44,089 nt of DNA from Tardiphaga sp. (lineage in GTDB: Bacteria > Pseudomonadota > Alphaproteobacteria > Rhizobiales > Xanthobacteraceae): the NCBI GenBank assembly GCA_030147505.1, contig JASBVG010000055.1:1-44089 (forward strand). The letters run 5' to 3'. The notes below the pieces were generated by a model, which was not told where the DNA came from, did not search any database, and worked only from the letters and a program-made list of their open reading frames with translations. How positions within the stretch are numbered: position 1 is the first letter of the stretch; each line of letters starts with the position of its first letter. The translations under genes were made by a program, and so were the position numbers. This document shows, piece by piece, positions 8,183-16,271 of this stretch.

Positions 8183-9484
8183 TTAAAGAATAAACCGGCT
8201 GAGATCCGTATTCTTCGCCAGATCGCCCACATGCTTCTGCACATAGTCCGCATCGATGCGGATGGTTTCGCCATTCTTGTCTGGCGCGGTGAACGAAATT
8301 TCGTCGAGCACCCGCTCCATCACCGTCTGCAGCCGCCGTGCGCCGATATTTTCAACCGTCGAGTTCACCGCGACGGCCACATCCGCCAGCGCATCGATGG
8401 CGTCGTCGGAGAATTCCAGCGTCACCCCCTCGGTCTGCATCAGTGCGACATATTGCTTGATCAGCGATGCTTCCGGCTCGGTAAGAATCCGGCGCATGTT
8501 GTCGCGTGTCAGTGCATCCAGTTCGACGCGGATTGGCAGACGGCCCTGCAATTCCGGCAGCAGATCGCTCGGTTTGGCGATGTGAAATGCGCCCGAGGCG
8601 ATGAACAGGATGTGCTCGGTCTTGACGGCGCCATGCTTGGTCGAAACGGTTGTGCCCTCGATCAACGGCAAGAGATCGCGTTGCACGCCCTCGCGTGACA
8701 CCTCGCCGCCGCTGCGGCCTTCGCGTACGCAGATCTTGTCGATCTCGTCGAGGAATACGATGCCGTTGTTCTCGACCACGGAGATCGCTTCCTGGACCAG
8801 CTGGTCGTTGTCGAGCAGCTTGTCGGCTTCCTCACTCACAAGCGGCTCATGCGCGTCGGCGACACGCAGCCGTCGCGTCTTGGTGCCCTTGCCCATCTTG
8901 CCGAAGATATCGCCGAGCGAAATCGCGCCCATCTGAGCACCGGGCATGCCGGGAATTTCGAACATCGCCGGGCCGGATGACGACGCCACCTCGATCTCGA
9001 TTTCCTTGTCGTCGAGTTCGCCACTCCGCAACCTCTTGCGGAATGAATCCTTGGTGGCGGCGCTCGCACCTGCACCAACCAACGCATCGACGACGCGATC
9101 TTCAGCCGCGAGCTGGGCGCGTGCCTGCACATCCCTGCGCTTGCGTTCGCGAGTCTGCGCGATGCCGACTTCCAGGAGATCGCGGATGATCTGCTCGACA
9201 TCGCGGCCGACATAACCGACCTCGGTGAACTTGGTCGCTTCCACCTTGAGAAATGGTGCGCCTGCGAGCTTCGCCAGCCGACGCGCGATTTCGGTCTTGC
9301 CGACGCCGGTGGGCCCGATCATCAGAATGTTCTTGGGCAGCACCTCTTCACGCAGCAGGCCGGTGAGCTGCAGCCGGCGCCAGCGGTTGCGTAGCGCGAT
9401 CGAGACGGCGCGCTTGGCGTCGTCCTGTCCGACGATGAAGCGGTCGAGTTCGGAGACAATTTCGCGGGGAGAGAAGTCGGTCAT
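8183..9484 (-). CDS. hslU: ATP-dependent protease ATPase subunit HslU
   Basis: A 433-residue AAA+ unfoldase that caps the HslV peptidase in the cytosol and threads substrates into it. Walker A GPTGVGKT is at 57-64, the pore-loop GYVG at 90-93 and Walker B VFLDEIDK at 243-250. An intermediate I-domain lies around 110-235, and sensor-2 GARRL comes near the C terminus, which ends DLSRFIL. Length is typical. The start overlaps the hslV stop by 4 nt, and the two genes form one leftward operon, divergent from hisB. Confidence 0.97.
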   Translation of the reverse strand: MTDFSPREIVSELDRFIVGQDDAKRAVSIALRNRWRRLQLTGLLREEVLPKNILMIGPTGVGKTEIARRLAKLAGAPFLKVEATKFTEVGYVGRDVEQIIRDLLEVGIAQTRERKRRDVQARAQLAAEDRVVDALVGAGASAATKDSFRKRLRSGELDDKEIEIEVASSSGPAMFEIPGMPGAQMGAISLGDIFGKMGKGTKTRRLRVADAHEPLVSEEADKLLDNDQLVQEAISVVENNGIVFLDEIDKICVREGRSGGEVSREGVQRDLLPLIEGTTVSTKHGAVKTEHILFIASGAFHIAKPSDLLPELQGRLPIRVELDALTRDNMRRILTEPEASLIKQYVALMQTEGVTLEFSDDAIDALADVAVAVNSTVENIGARRLQTVMERVLDEISFTAPDKNGETIRIDADYVQKHVGDLAKNTDLSRFIL

Positions 9485-10056
9485 TCGCTCAGGGTCTCGA
9501 TCGTCAGGTTACGGTTGGTGTAGACGCAGATGTCGGCGGCGATATCCAGCGACTTGCGGACGATGCTTTCGGCGTCCTGCTCGGTGGTGTCGACCAATGC
9601 ACGAGCCGCGGCCAGCGCGTAATTGCCGCCGGAGCCGATCGCCATCACGCCGCCTTCCGGCTCCAGCACGTCGCCGGTTCCGGTCAGCACCAGCGAGACC
9701 GACTTGTCGGCCACGATCATCATGGCTTCCAGCCGGCGGAGATACCGGTCGGTGCGCCAGTCCTTGGCAAGTTCGACAGCAGCGCGGGTGAGCTGGCCCG
9801 GATACTGTTCCAGCTTGGCTTCCAACCGCTCGAACAAGGTGAAAGCGTCGGCCGTGGCGCCGGCGAAGCCGCCGATCACGTCGCCTTTGCCCAGTTTGCG
9901 GACTTTTTTGGCGTTGGACTTGATCACGGTCTGGCCGATCGAGACCTGGCCGTCACCGCCGACCACGACCTTTCCGTTCTTGCGGACGGTCAGGATGGTG
10001 GTGCCATGCCAGATCAGGGGCGATGCGTCGCCGGATGCGGAAGAATGGGTGCTCAT
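9481..10056 (-). CDS. hslV: ATP-dependent protease peptidase subunit HslV
   Basis: A 191-residue N-terminal-nucleophile peptidase related to proteasome beta subunits, forming double hexamers that dock HslU. The catalytic threonine is T19 in [16 protein letters not shown], so an 18-residue propeptide ending in His-Gly must be removed; E. coli HslV has only the initiator Met before it. The ATG at 10056 is chosen because an upstream extension (to 10146) lacks homology. Conserved blocks [14 protein letters not shown] and [17 protein letters not shown] are intact. About 180 nt separate it from divergent hisB. Confidence 0.96.
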   Translation of the reverse strand: MSTHSSASGDASPLIWHGTTILTVRKNGKVVVGGDGQVSIGQTVIKSNAKKVRKLGKGDVIGGFAGATADAFTLFERLEAKLEQYPGQLTRAAVELAKDWRTDRYLRRLEAMMIVADKSVSLVLTGTGDVLEPEGGVMAIGSGGNYALAAARALVDTTEQDAESIVRKSLDIAADICVYTNRNLTIETLSE

Positions 10057-10236
10057 GGGTATCCTCGTGAGGGTCTGATCTAGGCACGGGACGGTGCAGA
10101 TGCAAATGCGTCCCAAAGACCGGATTCCGGTCACCATATGCCGCAAGATCGCCTCCGAATCCGCCGCACTGCGGTGGCGTCCCTGTCATCCCCCTGTTAA
10201 AAGACCGCGTTTTCAGCCAGCGAAGGGCCAGGTTCG

Positions 10237-10830
10237 ATGCGTAAGGCGACGATCAAGCGCGCCACCAAAGAGACCCAGATCGAGGTCTCCGTGAATCTCG
10301 ATGGCACCGGTTTGTCCAATTCGGTCACCGGCATCGGGTTCTTCGACCATATGCTTGATCTGCTCGCCCGCCACTCTCGCATCGACATCACCGTCAAAGC
10401 GGTGGGCGACCTGCATGTCGATTTCCACCACACCACGGAAGATGTCGGCATCGCCCTCGGCCAGGCGGTGAAGCAGGCGCTCGGCGACATGGCCGGTATC
10501 ACCCGCTATGCCTCAATCTACATGCCCATGGACGAGACCCTGACCCGGGTGGCGCTGGATATTTCAGGTCGTCCGTTCCTGGTGTTCAAGTCCGTCTTCC
10601 CGACCCACAAGATCGGAGAATTCGACACCGAGCTGGTGCGCGAGTGGTTCACGGCCTTTGCCATGCAGGCGGGCGTGACTTTGCACATCGAAACCCTATA
10701 TGGCGACAACAGTCATCACATCGCCGAATCCTGCTTCAAGGGTCTGGCGCGGGCATTGCGGACGGCGGTCGCCATCGATCCGCGCAATGCCGGCGAAGTG
10801 CCTTCCACCAAGGGTCAGCTCGGCGGTTGA
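10237..10830 (+). CDS. hisB: Imidazoleglycerol-phosphate dehydratase
   Basis: A 197-residue monofunctional HisB that dehydrates imidazoleglycerol phosphate to imidazoleacetol phosphate in histidine synthesis. Manganese-binding histidine clusters are seen in [14 protein letters not shown] and [10 protein letters not shown], plus [14 protein letters not shown]. It has no HisN-like phosphatase domain, unlike the bifunctional enterobacterial protein. It is the first gene of the rightward his run and is followed by a DUF2628 gene rather than hisH directly. Confidence 0.96.
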   Translation: MRKATIKRATKETQIEVSVNLDGTGLSNSVTGIGFFDHMLDLLARHSRIDITVKAVGDLHVDFHHTTEDVGIALGQAVKQALGDMAGITRYASIYMPMDETLTRVALDISGRPFLVFKSVFPTHKIGEFDTELVREWFTAFAMQAGVTLHIETLYGDNSHHIAESCFKGLARALRTAVAIDPRNAGEVPSTKGQLGG

Positions 10831-10871
10831 TCTCCGTTTCGTGACCCCTGCCTCGTAGCGGCGGAGTTTGC

Positions 10872-11396
10872 ATGCCGGTCTATACAGTTCATGCGCCCAA
10901 GGGGGCGTCTCCCCGCTCTGACCTTGAGCCGTTAGCGGCGACGGACAAGTTCGTCTTCGTGCGTGACGGCTTTCATGTCTGGGCGTTCGTGGCCGGCCCG
11001 TTCTGGCTGTTGTTTCACCGCCTCTGGCTGGCGCTCATCGCCTATCTCGTCCTGTCCTTTGCAGGTGAAGTTGCGTTGTCGAAGCTTGGCGTGGGCGCCG
11101 GCCTGCGCGGCATCGTCATGTTCCTGGTTGCGCTGTTGATGGGTTTCGAAGCATCCAGCCTGCGCCGCTGGTCCTATTCGCGTGGCAAGTGGCGGCAGCT
11201 CGATGTGGTTGTCGCCGAAAACCCGGAAGCGGCAGAGCGCCGCTTCTTCGATCGCTGGACCACCAGCCAGCGTGATGAATCCTATTCGACCGATCGCGGC
11301 GCGCCGCCGCCGACCCGCCGCGTCCCTGCGCAGCCGTTTTCGCGTGGACCGGAGGACGTGATCGGCCTGTTTCCGCAACCGGGAGGGACGCGGTGA
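10872..11396 (+). CDS. DUF2628 membrane protein in the his operon
   Basis: A 174-residue protein with an N-terminal soluble part ([11 protein letters not shown]), then hydrophobic segments around 36-50, 52-70 and 75-93, and a C-terminal hydrophilic tail with [19 protein letters not shown]. It matches the DUF2628 family, of unknown function. It lies 41 nt after hisB, and its TGA overlaps the GTG of hisH, so it is almost certainly co-transcribed and translationally coupled with histidine genes. I know of no biochemical role in that pathway. Similar placement recurs in Bradyrhizobium-like genomes. Confidence 0.8.
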   Translation: MPVYTVHAPKGASPRSDLEPLAATDKFVFVRDGFHVWAFVAGPFWLLFHRLWLALIAYLVLSFAGEVALSKLGVGAGLRGIVMFLVALLMGFEASSLRRWSYSRGKWRQLDVVVAENPEAAERRFFDRWTTSQRDESYSTDRGAPPPTRRVPAQPFSRGPEDVIGLFPQPGGTR

Positions 11397-12043
11397 CCGT
11401 CGCCATTATCGATTACGGCTCCGGCAACCTGCACTCCGCTGCAAAGGCCTTCGAGCGCGCCACCCGTGGCATGGACGTGCCGCCGAAGATTGTCGTGACC
11501 CGCGATCCCGATCAGGTGTTTCGCGCCGATCGCATCGTGTTGCCCGGGGTCGGCGCCTTCGCCGATTGCCGCCGCGGACTGAATGAGCTCGACGGCATGG
11601 TCGACGCCATGACTGAAGCCGTGCGCGACAAGGCACGGCCGTTCTTTGGCATCTGTGTCGGCATGCAGTTGATGGCGACGCGCGGCAAGGAGCATGTCAC
11701 GACGGATGGGCTGGGCTGGATCGCCGGCGATGTCGAGAAAATCACGCCGAACGACGAGACGCTGAAGATCCCGCATATGGGCTGGAATACGCTGGAACTG
11801 CTGCGCGAGCATCCGGTGCTCAACGGCCTGCCGCTCGGGTCGAAAGGACGGCACGCTTATTTCGTGCACTCCTATCAACTCAACGCCATGAACGAGAATG
11901 AAGTGCTCGCGCGTGCCGATTACGGCGGGCCGATCACAGCTATCGTCGGCCGCGACACCGCCATCGGTACGCAGTTTCATCCCGAAAAGAGCCAGCGTTT
12001 TGGTTTGGCCCTGATCGCAAACTTTCTGAAGTGGAAGCCGTGA
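11393..12043 (+). CDS. hisH: Imidazole glycerol phosphate synthase, glutaminase subunit
   Basis: A 216-residue class I glutamine amidotransferase that supplies ammonia to HisF. The nucleophile is C88 in [10 protein letters not shown]196 and E198 in [11 protein letters not shown] complete the triad. The N-terminal [13 protein letters not shown] is the typical HisH opening. It starts with GTG, sharing 4 nt with the DUF2628 stop, and its own stop overlaps the hisA start, so the block is tightly coupled. Its partner hisF lies one gene downstream. Confidence 0.96.
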   Translation: MTVAIIDYGSGNLHSAAKAFERATRGMDVPPKIVVTRDPDQVFRADRIVLPGVGAFADCRRGLNELDGMVDAMTEAVRDKARPFFGICVGMQLMATRGKEHVTTDGLGWIAGDVEKITPNDETLKIPHMGWNTLELLREHPVLNGLPLGSKGRHAYFVHSYQLNAMNENEVLARADYGGPITAIVGRDTAIGTQFHPEKSQRFGLALIANFLKWKP

Positions 12044-12771
12044 TTCTCTTTCCTGCCATCGACCTGAAAAACGGCCAGTGCGTCCGCCTTGAACAAGGCG
12101 ACATGGCGCGCGCCACGGTGTTCAATCTCGACCCGGCTGCACAGGCGAAGTCGTTCGAGGATCAGGGCTTCGAATATCTCCATGTCGTCGATCTCGACGG
12201 CGCATTCGCCGGCAAGCCGGTCAATGCCCAGGCGGTGGAAGCGATGCTGACGCGCGTAAAGTTTCCCGTGCAGCTCGGCGGCGGTATCCGCGATCTCGCG
12301 ACCGTGGAAGCCTGGCTCGCCAAAGGCATCACCCGCGTCATCATCGGCACGGCCGCGGTGCGCGATCCCGCTCTGGTGAAGGAAGCCGCGAAGAAATTCC
12401 CCGGCCGCGTCGCTGTCGGTCTCGATGCGCGTGATGGCAAGGTTGCCGTGGAAGGCTGGGCGGACGTGTCCACCGTCACCGCGCTGGATATCGCGCAACG
12501 TTTTGAAGATGCCGGCGTCGCCGCCATCATCTTCACCGACATCGCCCGCGACGGCATGCTCAAGGGCATCAATTGGGACGCCACCGTCGCCCTCGCTGAT
12601 GCGATCTCGATTCCCGTCATCGCGTCCGGCGGGCTCGCCTCGATCGACGACATCAAGGCGATGCTGGAGCCGCGTGCGAAAAAGCTCGAAGGCGCAATTT
12701 CCGGCCGCGCGCTCTATGACGGCCGTATCGATCCGTCGGAAGCGCTCAAGCTGATCAAGCAGGCCGCATAG
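12040..12771 (+). CDS. hisA: ProFAR isomerase HisA
   Basis: A (beta/alpha)8-barrel isomerase converting N'-5'-phosphoribosyl-formimino-AICAR ribonucleotide to the ribulosyl form. The GTG at 12040 gives [17 protein letters not shown] (243 aa), with the general-base D8 at the usual place. A GTG nine bases upstream (12031) would add three residues. The 12040 start gives the 4-nt GTGA overlap seen elsewhere in this operon. The second catalytic aspartate lies in [10 protein letters not shown]. The phosphate-binding motifs GGGI and SGGL are present. Confidence 0.95.
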   Translation: MILFPAIDLKNGQCVRLEQGDMARATVFNLDPAAQAKSFEDQGFEYLHVVDLDGAFAGKPVNAQAVEAMLTRVKFPVQLGGGIRDLATVEAWLAKGITRVIIGTAAVRDPALVKEAAKKFPGRVAVGLDARDGKVAVEGWADVSTVTALDIAQRFEDAGVAAIIFTDIARDGMLKGINWDATVALADAISIPVIASGGLASIDDIKAMLEPRAKKLEGAISGRALYDGRIDPSEALKLIKQAA

Positions 12772-12779
12772 GAGCAGCC

Positions 12780-13541
12780 ATGTTCAAGGTCCGCGTCATC
12801 CCCTGCCTCGACGTCAAGGACGGCCGCGTGGTGAAGGGCGTCAATTTCGTCGATCTGCGCGACGCCGGCGATCCCGTCGAAGCCGCCATCGCCTATGACG
12901 CCGCTGGCGCGGACGAACTGACGTTCCTCGACATCAACGCCACGCACGAAAACCGCGGCACCATGATGGATGTGGTGCGCCGCACGGCGGAAGCCTGCTT
13001 CATGCCACTCACCGTCGGCGGCGGCGTGCGCACTGTGGACGACATCAAGGCGCTGCTGCGCGCCGGCGCGGACAAGGTGTCGATCAATTCCGCTGCGGTC
13101 GCACGGCGCGAATTCGTCAAGGAAGCCGCCGAGAAATTTGGCGACCAGTGCATCGTCGTCGCTATCGATGCCAAGCGCGCCGGCTCGCGCTGGGAAATCT
13201 TTACTCATGGTGGCCGCAAGTCCACCGGTATCGACGCCATCGAATTCGCCCAGGAAGTGGTATCGCTCGGCGCCGGCGAAATCCTGCTGACCTCGATGGA
13301 CCGCGACGGCACCCGCACCGGTTTTGACATCGAACTGACGCGTGCCATTGCCGACAGTGTCGCCGTACCGGTGATCGCCTCGGGCGGAGTCGGCAATCTC
13401 GATCATTTGGTCGAAGGTATCAGGTCCGGCCACGCTACCGCCGTGCTGGCCGCCTCGATTTTTCACTTCGGTGAATTTACCATACGCCAGGCCAAGGACC
13501 ACATGCAGCGGGCCGGCCTGCCGATGCGACTCGATCCGTAG
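12780..13541 (+). CDS. hisF: Imidazole glycerol phosphate synthase, cyclase subunit
   Basis: A 253-residue (beta/alpha)8 barrel that uses ammonia from HisH to turn PRFAR into imidazoleglycerol phosphate and AICAR. The catalytic D11 is in IPCLDVKDG and the second aspartate is in VVAIDAKR. Phosphate-binding GGGVRTVDD and [10 protein letters not shown] are intact. It starts 8 nt after hisA. It is homologous to HisA but clearly HisF by its N terminus. Confidence 0.97.
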   Translation: MFKVRVIPCLDVKDGRVVKGVNFVDLRDAGDPVEAAIAYDAAGADELTFLDINATHENRGTMMDVVRRTAEACFMPLTVGGGVRTVDDIKALLRAGADKVSINSAAVARREFVKEAAEKFGDQCIVVAIDAKRAGSRWEIFTHGGRKSTGIDAIEFAQEVVSLGAGEILLTSMDRDGTRTGFDIELTRAIADSVAVPVIASGGVGNLDHLVEGIRSGHATAVLAASIFHFGEFTIRQAKDHMQRAGLPMRLDP

Positions 13542-13553
13542 AGAGGCTTCTCG

Positions 13554-13877
13554 ATGTCCTTCACGCTTCACGATCTCGCCAAGACCATCGATGCCCGCGC
13601 GGCTGCGGCGGATGGCGAGACCTCCTATACGAAGAAGCTGCTCGACAAGGGTGCCGTGCATTGCGCCAGGAAATTCGGCGAGGAAGCGGTCGAGGCCGTC
13701 ATCGCCGCGGTCGAGAACGATCGCACCAATCTGATCAATGAAAGTGCCGATGTGCTGTTTCACCTGCTGGTGCTGCTGAAGTCGCGCGACATCACAATTC
13801 AGGATGTGGAGGCGGCGCTCGGCGCACGCACGCATCAATCCGGTTTGCAGGAAAAGGCGTCACGCTCAAGCGACTGA
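13554..13877 (+). CDS. hisE: Phosphoribosyl-ATP pyrophosphatase
   Basis: A 107-residue all-alpha MazG-like pyrophosphatase that converts phosphoribosyl-ATP to phosphoribosyl-AMP, step 2 of histidine synthesis. The metal-binding glutamates and aspartate are in KFGEEAVEAVIAA and NESADVLFHLLVLL. It is stand-alone, not fused to hisI; hisI, hisG and hisD are not in this window. It lies 12 nt after hisF and about 54 nt before coaA. Confidence 0.95.
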   Translation: MSFTLHDLAKTIDARAAAADGETSYTKKLLDKGAVHCARKFGEEAVEAVIAAVENDRTNLINESADVLFHLLVLLKSRDITIQDVEAALGARTHQSGLQEKASRSSD

Positions 13878-13931
13878 CGTTTCGAGGTCAAAAGTCATCA
13901 AGAGCTTGGACCTCTCATTTGGGAAACACTG

Positions 13932-14888
13932 ATGGACATGCGGGCCTCCGACCAGAAATACGATCCGTACCGCAACTATTCCCGCGAACAGTGGGCGAAA
14001 CTGCGCGACGACATGCCGATGGCGCTGAATGCCGAGGAGATCGCGGCGCTACGTTCGATGCATGATCGACTGGATCTGCGCGAGGTCGAGGAAATCTATC
14101 TGCCGCTGTCACGCCTGCTATCGATGTATGTCGCCGCGCATCAGCGGCTCTATGTGGCGCAGCGGAAATTCCTGGGCATCGAAGACCGCAAGATGCCCTA
14201 TATCATTGGTGTCGCCGGTTCGGTCGCCGTGGGCAAATCCACCACCGCTCGCGTGCTGCAGGCCCTGCTCGCGCGCTGGTCGCCGAAGCCGAAGGTCGAT
14301 CTCGTCACCACCGATGGTTTCCTGTTTCCGAACGCCGTGCTCGAGCGCAACGGCATCATGCAGAAGAAGGGTTTTCCGGAGAGCTACGATCTTCCGCTGC
14401 TTCTCCAGTTCCTCAGCGACATCAAGGCCGGCCGCACCAATGTGCGTGCACCCGTCTACTCGCATCTCACTTACGATATCGTGCCCGACAAGTTCGTCGA
14501 GATCCATCAACCCGACATCCTGATCGTCGAGGGCGTGAACGTGTTGCAGGCCGGCCGCCTGCCGCGCGACGGCAAGGCAGTGCCGGTGGTGTCCGACTTC
14601 TTCGACTTCTCGGTTTACATCGATGCGGACGAGCCGGTGCTGCGCGAATGGTATGTGAAGCGCTTCCTGGCGCTGCGCGACACCGCGTTCCACGACAAGC
14701 GATCGTATTTCAATCGCTATGCGCTGCTGTCCGACGAAGAAGCGACGGCCACGGCGCTCGCGATCTGGGAGCGCACCAATCTCGCCAATCTGGAAGACAA
14801 TATCCTGCCGACAAGGCCGCGTGCGACGCTGATTTTGAAGAAGGGTGCCGATCACGTGATTGAAAACGTTGCGCTGCGTCGGCTGTAA
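13932..14888 (+). CDS. coaA: Pantothenate kinase, type I
   Basis: A 318-residue enzyme that phosphorylates pantothenate, the first step of CoA synthesis, normally feedback-inhibited by CoA. Walker [10 protein letters not shown] is at 96-104, followed by [10 protein letters not shown] and the [10 protein letters not shown] region; it ends in the [13 protein letters not shown] block typical of bacterial PanK-I. It follows hisE in the same direction and is probably part of, or transcribed through from, the his operon. It converges on olsB with a palindromic element between. Confidence 0.96.
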   Translation: MDMRASDQKYDPYRNYSREQWAKLRDDMPMALNAEEIAALRSMHDRLDLREVEEIYLPLSRLLSMYVAAHQRLYVAQRKFLGIEDRKMPYIIGVAGSVAVGKSTTARVLQALLARWSPKPKVDLVTTDGFLFPNAVLERNGIMQKKGFPESYDLPLLLQFLSDIKAGRTNVRAPVYSHLTYDIVPDKFVEIHQPDILIVEGVNVLQAGRLPRDGKAVPVVSDFFDFSVYIDADEPVLREWYVKRFLALRDTAFHDKRSYFNRYALLSDEEATATALAIWERTNLANLEDNILPTRPRATLILKKGADHVIENVALRRL

Positions 14889-14896
14889 CTCTGTCC

Positions 14897-14997
14897 GTCG
14901 TCGCCCGGCTTGACCGAGCGACCCAGTACACACCGTGGTCGGTGTGTCATCGCAAAAGTGAGTGTTTACTGGATCGCCCGCTTTCGCGGGCGATGAC
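14897..14997. repeat. Type-A palindromic intergenic element, copy 3
   Basis: Arms GTCGTCGCCCG (14897-14907) and CGGGCGATGAC (14987-14997), one mismatch, flank an inner dyad (GACCCAGTA against TTACTGGATC) and a GTGTGT-type centre. It occupies the gap between converging coaA and olsB. Confidence 0.78.
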
Positions 14998-15028
14998 AGC
15001 TGGAGTGGCTGTTGAGAGAGCGTGGCGC

Positions 15029-15994
15029 TTATGCCGCCTTCGCTTCGCCGCCAAAATGCTCGATATAGCGAGCACCGATGGCCGAGACCGGCATCACGAT
15101 CAGCACGTCTGTCGTGCCGAACTGATGATCGATCACGGCGCCATCGCCGATCATGGCGCCGATGCGCAGATAGCCCTTGATCAGCGGCGGCAACGCGCGG
15201 AGCGCAGCCTTCTGATCAATCGCTTCCTTCGGCATCCGGTTCATCTCGACATAACGCGAAGCACGGGCACGGGCACGCCATTCTTCCGGCGCGCGTGCAT
15301 TGTGGTGCAGGAAGGACAGCGGCAATGCAAGCTGATCCGGATCGGTGCCCTCGAAGCTGGCGCAGCCGATCATCACGTCGAAGCGGTTCTGCTTCACATA
15401 GCTCCAGATGCCCTGCCACAGCAGTTCGACCGTCCGCTTGGTGCGATAACGTTCGAGCACGCAGGAGCGGCCGAGTTCGAGAAAGCGCAGGCCCGGATGG
15501 CCCCGCAGGATGCCGTCGAGATCGAATTCGTTCTGCGTGTAAAAACCGCCATTCCTCATCGCCATGTCGTGGCGGAGTAGACGATAGGTGCCGACTACGG
15601 GCTGCCGGCCGGACAGGGTCGGCTTGGCGGCGTGATCGACGACGAGGAGGTGATCGCAAATCTTGTCGAAGGCATCCTTGTCGCGGCGCGCCAGCATGGT
15701 GGCGGCGTCGGCGATAGCGGTGCCATTCTTGTAAAACACCTTGTAGCGCAAGCGCTGCGCGCGCTTCACGTCACGTTTGTCATGGGCGAGGCGCACTTCC
15801 AGCGGCCCCATGCGGCCGAGCGAGGGCGCGCCATTGGGATTGATGTTGGCGGGATCGAAATGGAAAGGCGGCTTGAACCAGGTGATTGCGGTCTGTGCTG
15901 CGAGCGCCATGTTCTGTGGCCGCAACATCTGCATCACACCTGGCTTGATAATGCCTGGCTTCGGTCGAACGAGTTCGTTGCCGTGCATAGCCAA
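15029..15994 (-). CDS. olsB: L-ornithine N(alpha)-acyltransferase, OlsB type
   Basis: A 321-residue GNAT-fold acyltransferase of the OlsB/hemolysin-like family. OlsB transfers a 3-hydroxyacyl group from acyl-ACP to ornithine, giving lyso-ornithine lipid, the first step of phosphate-free ornithine lipid synthesis. Family hallmarks are LEVRLAHDKRDVKRAQRLRY, VFYKNGTAI, LLVVDH, VGTYRLLR and LELGRSCVLERYRTKRTVELLW. The C-terminal LIKGYLRIGAMIGDGAVID is also typical. The N-terminal 60 residues are variable. olsA is not adjacent. A related acyltransferase of unproven substrate remains possible. Confidence 0.78.
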   Translation of the reverse strand: MAMHGNELVRPKPGIIKPGVMQMLRPQNMALAAQTAITWFKPPFHFDPANINPNGAPSLGRMGPLEVRLAHDKRDVKRAQRLRYKVFYKNGTAIADAATMLARRDKDAFDKICDHLLVVDHAAKPTLSGRQPVVGTYRLLRHDMAMRNGGFYTQNEFDLDGILRGHPGLRFLELGRSCVLERYRTKRTVELLWQGIWSYVKQNRFDVMIGCASFEGTDPDQLALPLSFLHHNARAPEEWRARARASRYVEMNRMPKEAIDQKAALRALPPLIKGYLRIGAMIGDGAVIDHQFGTTDVLIVMPVSAIGARYIEHFGGEAKAA

Positions 15995-16141
15995 TCCCCG
16001 ACGTTACCCCGGCCGCGGTTAGCCCCACGCGAATCGACGCGGCCTAACCGCATGAGACATCACGGGTGCTCAACAGTGGTGTGACGGGTGTGTTGCGGAA
16101 GGATGACAGGGAAAGGTCGGGAGAAGCGATGGGGACGTCGA

Positions 16142-16249
16142 ACACTCTATCTGTCGTCGCCCGACTTGAGCGGGTGACCCAGTTTATACTGCATAGGAAT
16201 GAGTTTACTGGATCGCCCGATCAAGTCGGGCGACGACAATAAGAGTGTC
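16142..16249. repeat. Type-A palindromic intergenic element, copy 4
   Basis: The cleanest copy. Perfect 17-bp arms GTCGTCGCCCGACTTGA (16153-16169) and complement (16221-16237) are extended by outer ACACTCT (16142-16148)/AGAGTGT (16243-16249). An inner dyad CCAGTTTA versus GTTTACTGGATC is present. It lies between the histidine kinase 3' end and the olsB upstream region, both leftward. Confidence 0.82.
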
Positions 16250-16271
16250 ACAAACTACGCTGCGGCACGCC

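Noticed and set aside
12714..13838. A 374-residue open frame antisense to hisF/hisE
   Set aside because: Shadow of conserved his genes with no recognisable motif.
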